Positions 45,140 through 54,977 of a stretch of 64,000 bases of DNA are shown one piece after another. How positions within the stretch are numbered: position 1 is the stretch's first letter; each line of letters opens with the position of its first letter. The notes beneath the pieces are model-generated. The model was not told the DNA's origin, ran no database searches, and saw only the letters and a list, made by a program, of their open reading frames with translations. Where the stretch lies: the NCBI GenBank assembly GCA_963775825.1, contig CAVZKY010000039.1:1-64000 (forward strand). The letters run 5' to 3'. Source of the DNA: Bog-532 sp963775825 (GTDB taxonomy: Bacteria; Actinomycetota; Actinomycetes; Streptosporangiales; Streptosporangiaceae). The translations under genes were made by a program, and so were the position numbers.

Positions 45140-47716
45140 GTCGGCCGCCTCCCCGGGCGGTGGCGCTGGGCACCAGGGCCGCCACCTCCGCCGGGAGGGG
45201 AAGGCCGGAAGACGGCACCGCCGCTTCCGCCGGCACGATGGTGTGCTCGGCGGGTCCGGCGAGATGCCCGCTGGCCTCGGCGGAGTGCTCGCTCGCCTCG
45301 ACCGGGAGCACGACGCGGAAGCGGGTGCCGGGCTGCAGGCGCTGCAGCTCGATGCGGCCGCCGTGCGCTTCGACGATGCCGTGCGCGATGGACAGGCCGA
45401 GCCCGGCCCCTCCGGTGCGGGTCCGCCGCTTGCGGCCCGCCTCCAACGGCGCGGCAGCGATGTCGTCCGGAATGCCCGTTCCGTCGTCGGTCACGGTGAC
45501 CACGATCTCGGACGGCGACGCCACGCCGGCGGTGACCAGTACCCGGGTACCCGGCGGGTTGTGGCCGACCGCGTTGTTGACCAAATTGACGAATACCTGC
45601 TCCAGCCGGTCATGATCAGCCCAAACTACCGGAAGCTCGGGATCGCACCGGACCGAGACAACGGCGGAACCAGCCGGCGGCAGGCAGCCGACCGCCGCCT
45701 GGAGTACCAGCGGTATGTCACACCAGTCGGGCTGCAGCCGCATCAGGCCGGATTCGATCGTGGAGAAGTCGAGCAGGTCGTCGACGAGGCGGCCGAGGCG
45801 GGCCGATTCGGCCGCGATCCGGTCGAGGAAACGGTCCTGGGAGCTGCGGTCCCAGGTCACGTCCGGCTGCATGAGGCTGGAAGCGTAGCCCCGGATCGCG
45901 GTCAGCGGGGTCCGCAGTTCGTGGCTCAGCCGGGACAGGAACTCTCGTTGCAGCTCACCGGACCGGCGCAGCGCGGCGGCCTCCTGATGCGCGAGGCCGG
46001 CCTCCTCCCGGTCCAGCGCGAGCCGCAGTGAGTGCGCCGCGTCCTCCATCAAGGCGTTCTCTTCCTGCGCGGCCTTGGCCGCGCTGGGCTGCCGCCAGCT
46101 GGCCAGCAGCACGGCCAGGCCGTTCGCCGCGGTGAAGGGCACCAGGCGGACCCGCCGTCCCTGATTCCCCATCAGCTGCCGGGCGGCACCATCACCGGTG
46201 GCCTCGGCCAGCACCGTGTCCGTGGCGGCGCGCAGCGCGAGCGATGCGTCCGCTGGGTCGGCGCCCGGCGGCCCGGCGAACGCCCGCCAGTGGACTCTTC
46301 CCGTCCGACTTGGTGACCAAGGCGACCTCGTCGGCCTGCAGGCCGTGGCGCAGGGCCTGGACGGCGATGACCAGGCTGTCGTTCACCGGGATGGGGCCGG
46401 CCAGGTTCTCGAGCATCTCGCGGATCGTCTCCAGCACGCGGTTGCGCGCGGTGGCCTGATCCAGCAGCCGGTCGCGCTCCACTGTGCTCGCCGCGTATCC
46501 GGCGTAGAGCGTTACGAGCTGCAGTTCCTGGCGCTGCGGCAGCCCCGTCTCCGGCCGGAAGACCGTGATGACCCCGCTCAGGCCGCCCGGGCCCGTCACC
46601 GGCACCGACCAGGAGCTCGCCACTCCGGCGATCCGGGCCAGGTCACCGAACGGCAGCCACGCCGGGCTGGACCGCACGTTCGCCTCGATGACCGGCCGCT
46701 CGGACAGCGCGGCCAGGCCCACCGGGCCGCCCGCCCGCGCCGAACGGCAGCTGGGCCCACGCGCCGAGCTGGCCGGGCCCGAAGCCCAGCGAAGCGGCGC
46801 AGATCAGCGCCTGGTCACGGACCAGATGCATGCAGAGCCGCTGGGTGCCGAGCGCCGCTCCGAGCGCGGACAGGATCAGCGACAGGCTCGACGAAGGGTC
46901 GGCCGACACCAGCCGGTCGGCGAGGCCGTGCAGGCGGGTCAGCTGACGGCGGGCGGTGGAGTCCACCGGCTGCCCGGACAGCAGGGCCACGATGTCATCG
47001 GGATGGGTGTTCAGCGGATCCAGGTCGGCGACCACCTGGCCTTGCCGTAGCACCACGATCCGGTCCGCCAGCCGGAACATCTGGTCGATGTCGTGGCACG
47101 CGAGCAGGATCGTCGTGCCCTTTTCCCGCAGGCCGACGATGAGCTCCTCGACCTGGGCCGCCTCCATGACGCCGAGCGAGGCGGTGGGCTCGTCCAGCAC
47201 CAGCAGCCGAGGCCTGCTGCCCATCGCCCGGGCCACCGCGACCAGCTGGCGCTGGCCGCCCGAGAGCAAGCTGACCCGCCGCGCGGTGTTCTGGATCGGG
47301 ATGCCCAGGCTGTCCAGCAGTGCCGCCGCAGCCGCGTGGAAGCGGCTGTCGGAGAACATCATCCGCCGCGTTTCGCGGCCCAGCAGCACGTTGGCCGCAA
47401 CGTCGAGGTTGTCACAGAGGGCCAGGTCCTGCCAGACCACGGCGACCCCCTGACGGGCCACCGCGGCGGGATCCGCGGACACCCTGCGGCCGGACAGGAA
47501 GATCTCACCCTGGGTGGGGGAGATGTCCCCGGCGATGCAGCGGACCAGCGTCGTCTTGCCGGCCCCGTTCTCGCCGGCCAGGGCGACAAGCTCGCCGGGA
47601 CGGACCGTGAGATTCACCCCGTCGAGGGCCCGCAGGGACCCGTACCTGACGCTCAGGCCGGATACGGACAGCAGTGGCGTAGTTTCGGCCGGGACCAGCG
47701 CGGAAGCGGCAACCAT
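45132..47716 (-). pseudogene. ABC ATPase-GAF-histidine kinase fusion, two frameshifts
   Basis: The N-terminal 245 or so residues are an ABC ATPase: GENGAGKTTLVRCIAGD (Walker A), VVWQDLALCDNLDVAANV, SLLSGGQRQLVAVARAMG, LLVLDEPTASLGVMEAAQ and LACHDIDQMF. In the same uninterrupted frame a GAF-like region follows (LHGLADRLVSADPSSSLSLI). Correcting extra bases near 46738 and 46295 continues into a second GAF-like region. Then come HisKA, with LSRLSHELRTPLTAIRGYAS and its phospho-accepting His, and HATPase, with VNLVNNAVGHN, TDDGTGIPDD and GGAGLGLSIAHGI. The corrected length is about 860 residues. The ABC part closely resembles the importer ATPase of the same locus, including DLALCDNLD. The likely role is a kinase that senses sugar transport through a transporter-like ATPase and phosphorylates the adjacent regulator. 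The start lacks a strong ribosome site. The ABC-GAF fusion is seen directly; the rest depends on the corrections. Confidence 0.75.
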
Positions 47717-47809
47717 GTCCTCATTGTGTGGCCTGGTCCGCAGGGCCGCCAATTGAAGGGCCGGCTGCGCAGGGCGATTGAGGCGCCCCGGGCGGGGTAG
47801 CGGACCGAC

Positions 47810-48253
47810 ATGGCCGTGCTGAACGTGCTCGTCGACCGGCGTCCGGGTGACGTCTGGGAGGTGCTGAGCGATGGCTCGGCCTACGGCCAGTGGGTGATGG
47901 GAGCCCGGCAGACGGGTGACATCGATCCCCGCTGGCCCGAGGTGGGCGCCGCGATCCAGTACACGGCGGGATTCGGCCCGCTCAGCTACGAGGACGTTAC
48001 GATCGTCCGCCTGATGAATCCGGGACGGCGCCTGGAACTGGAGGCACGCGCCGGGCGGTTCGGGACGGCGAGGATATCGATCGAGCTGCTGCCCTGGGGC
48101 GACGATGGGACGGTCGTCATCATGGACGAGCACCCGCTGAGCGGGCCGGGCGCGCGGTGGCACTCGCTGGCGGTGGAGGGGCTGCTGCGCTTCCGCAACG
48201 AGCGCATGCTGCGTACGCTGGCTCAGCTCGTCCGCGACCGGAACCCACGCTGA
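47810..48253 (+). CDS. SRPBCC (START-like) family protein
   Basis: The 147-residue single-domain protein has the helix-grip pattern VLVDRRPGDVWEVLSDGSAY near the N-terminus, a central GFGPLSYEDVTIVRLM sheet and a C-terminal amphipathic helix. SRPBCC proteins hold hydrophobic ligands in a deep pocket and act as carriers, cyclases or co-regulators; the ligand here is unknown. It is divergent from the ABC-kinase gene with about 90 bases between starts. Confidence 0.75.
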   Translation: MAVLNVLVDRRPGDVWEVLSDGSAYGQWVMGARQTGDIDPRWPEVGAAIQYTAGFGPLSYEDVTIVRLMNPGRRLELEARAGRFGTARISIELLPWGDDGTVVIMDEHPLSGPGARWHSLAVEGLLRFRNERMLRTLAQLVRDRNPR

Positions 48254-48264
48254 TCAGGCGGCGG

Positions 48265-48399
48265 TCAGCTGCTGAGGGCGCGGGCCGCGTCGTCGACGGG
48301 ATGCCGTGTGGTAGTCCAGCTCACGGAGATCGACATCAGGCACGGCCCGTGGGAATGCGGGCGAACCGTCACCCAGAGATCCGGATCAGCCTGAGGCAC
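48265..48399 (-). CDS. Small hypothetical protein (44 residues)
   Basis: A short reading frame starts at GTG with GGGAGG at good spacing and encodes PQADPDLWVTVRPHSHGPC followed by LMSISVSWTTTRHPVDDAAR. Its composition is unlike random frames in this GC-rich DNA, and it ends just short of the convergent SRPBCC gene. The family is not recognised. The rest of the gap between the SRPBCC gene and the large kinase (48254-48629) shows no other gene. Confidence 0.35.
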   Translation of the reverse strand: MPQADPDLWVTVRPHSHGPCLMSISVSWTTTRHPVDDAARALSS

Positions 48400-48629
48400 C
48401 TGGCCTCCCGAGCGATATGGTTCCGGAAGGGACGCTGCGGCCGTGGCGGCCGGTGCTGGCCTATCCAGTCCTTCCCGGCCGGCATCGCGGCTGACCGCAC
48501 AGCGCACCTGCCGGGGAGGTTTGCACCAGACAATTCAATCTATCCCCGTGGCACCTGCGGGCATCGCGGCTGGCCGCTCCGCCCGGGCTGGCTGCTCCGC
48601 CCGGGAAGGCAGAGGGGAGGAAGGGCGCG

Positions 48630-51600
48630 ATGATGCGCGACGGTGCTGACCGCGCCGAGCCGATGGACGTACTGTTTCCCGGCGACGGCGAGATGGCCCG
48701 GCGGATGCGGGCGTATCCGTGGCCGGAGTCTGAGCTGGGCGATCCGCACGGCTGGCCAGCGAGCCTGCGCACCGCCTGCCGGATCTGCCTGACCTCGCGA
48801 TTTCCGATGATCGTCTGGTGGGGCGAGGAGCTCCGTTTCTTCTACAACGACGCCTACCTTCCGCTGCTCGGAACCAAGCACCCCGCCCTGGCCAAGCCCG
48901 GCCAGGCGGTGTGGAGCGAGATCTGGGACATCATCGGCCCCATGCTGGCCTCGGTGATGACCAGTGGCCGGGCCACCTGGTCCGAGGATCTGCTGCTGCC
49001 GATGAACCGGCATGGTTACTGGGAGGAGACGTACTGGACGTACTCCTACAGCCCCCTGCATGACGATCAGGGTGCGGTGCGCGGCGTCTTCACCGCGGTG
49101 AGCGATACCACCGAGCGGGTCGTTGGCGAACGGCGGCTCGCGGCCCTGCAGGATCTGGGCGCGCTGGCCGCAGCGCCCGCAACGCAGCCGCGGCCTGCCA
49201 GCTCGTCGCCGGCGCACTGGAGCAAGCGGCCAAGGACATCCCGTTCGTGGCGATCTACCTGCGCAAGCCGGGCACCGACGAGACGGTTCTGACCGCGACC
49301 AGCCCGGTGCAGCATGTCCCGGTCCCGCTCACGTCGGGCCCGGGCGGCTGGCCGGTCGAAGCTGTGCTGCGCAGTGGCCAGCCGGTGACGCTGACGGACG
49401 TGGCCGCCCGGTTCGGCGCGCTGCCGGCTGGCGGCTGGCAGACCGCGCCCACGCAGGCCATGATCCTGCCGCTGCAGGGCGAGACCGGCGGCCAGACAGT
49501 GGGCGTCATGGTGCTCGCGGCCAGCGGCGGCCGCGCCCTCGATGAGGCGTACGTTTCCTTCCTCGGGCTGGTCGCCCAGCAGACCGCGGCGCTGATCAAT
49601 GGGGCCGTGGCCTACCAGTTCCAGCAGCGGCGGGCTGAGGAGCTCACCGAGCTGGACCGGGCCAAGACCACGTTCTTCTCCAACATCAGCCACGAGTTCC
49701 GCACGCCGCTCACACTGATCATGGGACCGCTGGATGAGCTGCGCGCGCGGCTGCCCGCGGACGACGAGGCCGTCCGCGAGGAACTGGACGTCATCCACCG
49801 CAACGGGCTGCGCCTGGGCAAGCTGGTCAACACCCTGCTGGATTTCTCGCGTATCGAGGCCGGCCGGATGCAGGCGCGCTACGAGCCGGTGGACCTGGCC
49901 GCGTTCACGGCCGATCTGGCCAGTGTGTTCCGCTCCGCGGTGGAGCGGGCCGGGCTGTCGTACCAGGTGGACTGCGCCAGCCTGGCCGAACCGGTCTACA
50001 TCGACCGGGAGATGTGGGAAAAGGTCGTCCTGAACCTGCTGAGCAACGCGCTGAAGTTCACCTTCGAGGGCACGATCAGCGTCACCCTGCGGTCGCAGGA
50101 CCGGCAGGCGGTGCTGCAGATCGCCGACACCGGGATCGGGGTGCCCGCGGACGAGATGCCACGCGTGTTCGAGCGTTTCCACCGCATTCCCAGCGCCCGC
50201 TCCCGCTCCAACGAGGGCAGCGGCATCGGCCTCGCCCTGGTCCAGGAACTGGTCGGCCTGCACGGTGGCACGATCACCGCCGCGAGCACCGAGGACGCCG
50301 GCACCGCCTTCACCATCCGGCTGCCGTTCGGGTACGACCACCTGCCGCCCGGCAATGTGGCTCCCGCCGCCGGGCCGGGCCTGGTGTCGGCGGCCGCCGA
50401 TCCCTTCGTCGAGGAAGCCCTCCGCTGGCTGCCCGGCGGCGAGGCGCCGTCGGTTGCGCTGCCGGCCGCCGTGGACACGCCGGTGCCCGGCGCGGCCGTA
50501 CTCGGCCCGGCGATGCTGGCCCGGGTGCTGCTCGCCGACGACAACGCCGACATGCGTGAATACCTGCACCGGCTGCTGCGAAACAGCTACGAGGTGACCA
50601 CCGTGGCGGACGGGCTGACCGCCCTGGATACGGTCCGGGCCAATGCCCCGGATCTCGTGATCAGCGACGTCATGATGCCCGGCCTGGACGGCCTGGCCCT
50701 GGTCGCCGCGCTCCGCGCCGACCCCCGCACGGCCGACGTGCCGGTGCTGCTGCTCTCGGCGCGGGCCGGGCAGGAGGCCGCCATCGAGGGCCTGGAGGCT
50801 GGCGCGGACGACTATCTCGTCAAGCCGTTCTCCGCCGCCGAGCTGCTGGCTCGGGTACGGGCCAACGTGGAGCTGGCCCGGCTGCGTAATCACCACGCCC
50901 GGTGGCGGGCCGCCTTGATCGAATCGCTGCACGAGGCGTTCTTCCTGTGCGACGAGACCGGTGCCGTGGTGGAGATCAACGCCGCCTTCACCGACATCCT
51001 CGGCTACGGGCCGGAAGGCCTGCCGTATGCGGCCGAGCATGCCTGGTGGCCGCCCAAGGACACCGAGCCGGAGGCGAACCGTCAGATCAGTGAGGCGTTC
51101 CGGCAGCTGATGGGCCAGAGCAAGGGAAGCTTCGTAGTCCCGGTCACGCACAAGGACGGTCACCGGCTGTGGCTGGCCGCCAGCTTCAACGAGGTCGAGG
51201 ATCCGGACACGGGGCGGCGGATGGTCGTCGGCACGCTGCGCGACATCACCGCCGAGCACTACGCCGGGCAGCGTGAGGTAGCCCTGGCCGCGATGGGCCT
51301 GCTGCTGTCTCAGGCCAGCAGCGTGCCGCAGGCGCTGCAGGGGGCGATCAATGAGCTGCAGCGGCTCTGGCAGGCGCAGCGCGTCCTGGCCGTTGTCTGG
51401 GGCGACGGCCCTCAGCCGTCGCTGACGTCGACCGGAGCCGGGACAAGCTGGCCGGACCTGCCTGTGGCGCTGCGGGAACGGATCAGTGCGCTGCGGCGCC
51501 AGCCCCTACTCACCCCGGCGGATGGCCTGGACGCTGCGGCCGGGAACGGTGCCGCCGGCGTGGGCCCAGCCGGCGCAGTCGGCATTACCGTCGAGCACCC

Positions 51601-52813
51601 GCTGGGCTTGCTGGCCGTTTGGATCGACGTGGACACGGCCCGTCCGTTCAGCGCCGAGGACCGGGCCTTGCTGGCCCTGCTGTGCGGTTATCTGGGCCAG
51701 GCCCTGCACCGGGTGTACCAGATCGATCAGCAGCGGGAAACGGCCCTGGCCCTGCAGCGGGCCATCCTCGGGCCGTCCCGGCTGCCTGGGGGGTTCGCCG
51801 CCCGGTACGAGCCGGCCAACCGCCCGCTGGAGGTTGGCGGCGACTGGTACGACATTGTCGAGCTGCCCGACGGGCGGATCGGGATCGTGGTCGGCAACTG
51901 TGTCGGGCACGGCCTCGACGCCGCGACCGTGATGGGACAGCTCCGCAGTGCCTGCCGTGCGCTGCTCCTGCAGGACGCCAGTGCGGCGCAGACGCTCACC
52001 GCCATGGACCGCTTCGCCGCCCTCATCCCTGGCGCCATCTGCAGCACGGTCTTCTGCGGCATCTTCGACCGCGACAACGGCCAGCTAACCTACAGCAGTG
52101 CCGGTCACCCGCCCGGCATCCTGACCCTGGCCGACGGGCGCACTCAGCTGCTCGATGGCGGTCGTTCGTTCCCGCTCGCCGTGTGGCCCGGGATTGTGCG
52201 GACCGAGGCGAGCTGTGCGGTACCCCCCCGGGCCACCCTGCTGCTGTATACCGACGGGCTGGTGGAACGGCGCCGCCGCTCCCTGGACACCGGGATCGCC
52301 GAGGCCGCGGCGGCGGTTCACCGCGGCGAGTCCGCGGCGGTCGAAGACTTGGCCAGCGCCATCATGGCCACCATGGCCCCGGCCAGCGGCTACGAAGACG
52401 ACGTCGCGCTGGTCCTCTACCGTCACCCGGCTCCGCTCGACCTGGCTTTCCCCGCCGAATCAGCCCAGCTCGCGCCGATCCGGGCCTCGCTGCGAACCTG
52501 GCTCAGCCGGTGCGGCCTCAGCCACAGGACCATGCAAGACGTGCTGGTGGCCGCGGGCGAGGCCTGCGCCAATGCCGTCGAGCACGGCCACCGTCACGCG
52601 CCCGGGCAACAGATCCGGCTGCACGCCGCCGCGACGGTCAGCCAGCTCCGGCTGACCGTCACCGATACCGGCCGCTGGAAGATCTCCCAGCCAGCGGCAG
52701 GCACGAACCGCGGGCACGGCATCCCGCTGATGCGCGCTCTCATGCAGCAGGTAACCATTGAGCCCGGCGATGCCGGCACCACCGTCGACATGCAGCTGAG
52801 GATCGTCCCATGA
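48630..52813 (+). pseudogene. Hybrid histidine kinase-RsbU-RsbW fusion, one frameshift
   Basis: The corrected protein of about 1394 residues has, in order, a PAS-like sensor (FPMIVWWGEELRFFYNDAYL), GAF, HisKA (FFSNISHEFRTPLTLIMGPL), HATPase (IADTGIGVPADEMPRVFERF) and a receiver (LVISDVMMPGLDGLALVAAL). A second PAS (AFFLCDETGAVVEINAAFTD), GAF, PP2C/SpoIIE (RPLEVGGDWYDIVELPDGR, YSSAGHPPGILTL) and a C-terminal RsbW-type ATPase (LVAAGEACANAVEHGHRH) follow. Sensing, phosphotransfer, STAS dephosphorylation and anti-sigma kinase parts are thus all in one chain. The frame changes near 49180, before CQLVAGALEQAAKDIPFVAI; one missing base explains it. The next gene, a STAS protein, overlaps as ATGA and is the expected target. 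Confidence 0.8.
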
Positions 52814-53181
52814 CCACTCCGCTCTCCCTCGCCACCCACCTGCGCCCGGACGGCGCGCAGGTCCTGACCGCGGTCGGCGAGATCGACATGAGCAATGCCG
52901 ACAGCTTTCTTAAGGCGCTCAACCAGGCCTCGGCCGCTGATGGCCGGCCCGTCGTCGTCGATCTCACCGGGGTCGAGTACCTGGACAGCGCCGGCCTTAC
53001 GGTCCTGTTCACCCATGCCTCACACATCGAGCTGATCGCCACGCCGCTGCTCGCTCCTGTGCTGACCATCTCCGGCCTGGCCGACATCACACGCCTGCAC
53101 GGCATCGGCTCGGGTGCCGGTGGCTCGGGTGCCGGTGGCTCGGGTGCCGGTGGCTCCGGCTTCAGTGCGAATCCCGGTTGA
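52810..53181 (+). CDS. STAS-domain anti-sigma factor antagonist
   Basis: The 123-residue protein has the STAS fold: LTAVGEIDMSNADSFLKAL near the start and VVVDLTGVEYLDSAGLTVLF, which carries the phosphorylatable Ser of RsbV/SpoIIAA proteins. It should be dephosphorylated by the PP2C domain and phosphorylated by the RsbW-type domain of the protein encoded just upstream, and so release a sigma factor. The last 25 residues are a Gly/Ser/Ala repeat (GSGAG) that is not part of the fold. The 3' end overlaps the convergent dehydratase stop. Confidence 0.88.
   Translation: MTTPLSLATHLRPDGAQVLTAVGEIDMSNADSFLKALNQASAADGRPVVVDLTGVEYLDSAGLTVLFTHASHIELIATPLLAPVLTISGLADITRLHGIGSGAGGSGAGGSGAGGSGFSANPG
53107..53151 (+). 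repeat. 15-bp in-frame repeat at the end of the STAS gene
   Basis: GGCTCGGGTGCCGGT occurs three times without change and a part copy follows, coding GSGAG units. Perfect identity suggests recent expansion. It adds a flexible tail after the STAS domain. Confidence 0.8.
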
Positions 53182-54877
53182 CCTGATTTCCGCTCGATCC
53201 AAGCAGGAAGTCCAGGTCAGCACCGGTCTCGGCGCCTTGGACGCTGTTCACGTAGAGCAGTTCCCAGCCACGCCGAGGGCTGGCCACGGCCGCCGCCATT
53301 GCGGGGGCCACCGGGCGGTCACGCAGCTCGCCGTCCGGCAGCTCCACATCGACCCGGCGCCCGGGCACGTCGAGCACGATCCAGTCACCGGTCCGTATCT
53401 TGCTGAGCGGCCCGCCTGCCGCCCCCTCGGGGGACACGTGCAGCACCACCGTGCCGTACGCGGTCCCGCTCATCCGGCCGTCGCAGATCCGCACCAGGTC
53501 GCGCACGCCCTCGCGGAGCAGCTTGGCGGGCAGCGGCATGTTCGACACCTCGGGCATGCCCGGGTAGCCGCGCGGCCCGCAGCCGCGGAGCACCAGCACG
53601 GAGTCGGCGTCGACCCGCAGTTCCGGGTCGTCGAGGCGGCCATGCAGATCCTCGATCGAGTCGAACACCACCGCCCGGCCACGGTGTTGCAGCAGATGGG
53701 GCGAGGCCGCGGCCGGCTTGATGATCGCGCCATCGGGTGCCAGGTTGCCGCGTAGCACGGCGATGCCGGCCGCGTCCTGCACCGGGTCGTGGCGGCCCCG
53801 GATGACATCGCGGTCCCAGATCCCGGCCTCGGCCAGGTAGTGCACCAGCGGACGGCCGGTCACGGTGAGCGCTGCGGGGTCGAGCAGGTCCTCCACCTCA
53901 TGCAGGACAGCCAGCAGGCCACCGGCCCGGTGGAAGTCCTCCATCAGATGCTGCCCGGCGGGCTGCAGGTTGACCAGCAGCGGCACATCCGCGCCGATAC
54001 GGTCGAAATCGTCCAGGCTGAGCGGAATCCCCAGGCGCCCGGCGATGGCCAGCAGGTGCACGACGGCATTAGTCGATCCGCCCAGTGCGGCCAGGGCCAC
54101 GATCGCGTTGCGGAACGAGGCGGCCGACAGCACCTGGCTGGGACGCCGGCCCTCCTGGGCCATTTCGACGGCCAGGACACCCGTGCCGTGCGCCTGGGCG
54201 AGCAGCCGGCTGTCCGGGGCAGGCAGGCCCGCCGTACCGGGCAGCGTGGTGCCGAGCACCTCGGCCAGCAGGCCCATGGTGGAGGCAGTCCCCATCGTGT
54301 TGCAGTGCCCACGGCTGCGGATCATTGACGATTCCGACTGGAGGAAGTCCTGCTGCGACAGCTTGCCCGCGCGGACGTCCTCGCTCAGTCGCCACACGTC
54401 GGTCCCGCAGCCCAGCGGCACTCCGCGAAACGTCCCGGTCAGCATGGGCCCACCCGGGACGACGACCGCGGGCAGGTCAACGGACGCCGCGCCCATCAGC
54501 AGGGCCGGGATGGTCTTGTCGCAGCCGCCGAGGAGCACAACGCCGTCGATCGGGTTGGCCCGGATCATCTCCTCAATCGCCATGGCAGCCATGTTCCGCC
54601 AGAGCATCGCGGTGGGCCGCACCTGTGTCTCGCCCAGCGATACCACCGGCATGTCGAGCGGGACCCCGCCGGCCTCCCACACACCGGCGGCGACGTGTTC
54701 GGCGATTTCGGTCAGGTGCCGGTTGCACGGCACCAGGTCGGAGGCCGTGTTGGCGATCGCGATCTGCGGCAGGCCGGCAAAGGCAGAGTCGGGCGCGCCG
54801 CGGCGCATCCACGCGCGGTGGATGTATGAGTCCCGGTCCTGCCCGCCGTACCACTGGGCACTCCGCAGATCAGCCAT
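53162..54877 (-). CDS. IlvD/Edd-family dehydratase, probably a sugar-acid dehydratase
   Basis: The 571-residue enzyme has the cluster-binding GVVLLGGCDKTIPALLMGAA and SRGHCNTMGTASTMGLLAE. Later SLDDFDRIGADVPLLVNLQP and LVRICDGRMSGTAYGTVVLH follow, all IlvD/Edd family motifs for an iron-sulfur dehydratase. No isoleucine-valine genes are near. Its length and the adjacent sugar dehydrogenase suggest an arabonate or xylonate dehydratase rather than dihydroxy-acid dehydratase, but motifs alone do not settle this. It faces away from the dehydrogenase, with about 100 bases for shared promoters. Confidence 0.8.
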   Translation of the reverse strand: MADLRSAQWYGGQDRDSYIHRAWMRRGAPDSAFAGLPQIAIANTASDLVPCNRHLTEIAEHVAAGVWEAGGVPLDMPVVSLGETQVRPTAMLWRNMAAMAIEEMIRANPIDGVVLLGGCDKTIPALLMGAASVDLPAVVVPGGPMLTGTFRGVPLGCGTDVWRLSEDVRAGKLSQQDFLQSESSMIRSRGHCNTMGTASTMGLLAEVLGTTLPGTAGLPAPDSRLLAQAHGTGVLAVEMAQEGRRPSQVLSAASFRNAIVALAALGGSTNAVVHLLAIAGRLGIPLSLDDFDRIGADVPLLVNLQPAGQHLMEDFHRAGGLLAVLHEVEDLLDPAALTVTGRPLVHYLAEAGIWDRDVIRGRHDPVQDAAGIAVLRGNLAPDGAIIKPAAASPHLLQHRGRAVVFDSIEDLHGRLDDPELRVDADSVLVLRGCGPRGYPGMPEVSNMPLPAKLLREGVRDLVRICDGRMSGTAYGTVVLHVSPEGAAGGPLSKIRTGDWIVLDVPGRRVDVELPDGELRDRPVAPAMAAAVASPRRGWELLYVNSVQGAETGADLDFLLGSSGNQVNRDSH

Positions 54878-54977
54878 CTATTCCCGCTTCCTCGCATCTC
54901 GGCCTAATATTCGGATCGCCATGGACGTTACCGTTTCGCCCCTCGCGCCCGGCGCCCGGACCAGCAGGTAACCGGGC

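Noticed and set aside
49067..51259. A 730-residue open frame on the minus strand.
   Set aside because: It mirrors the large hybrid kinase, whose catalytic motifs on the plus strand are unmistakable.
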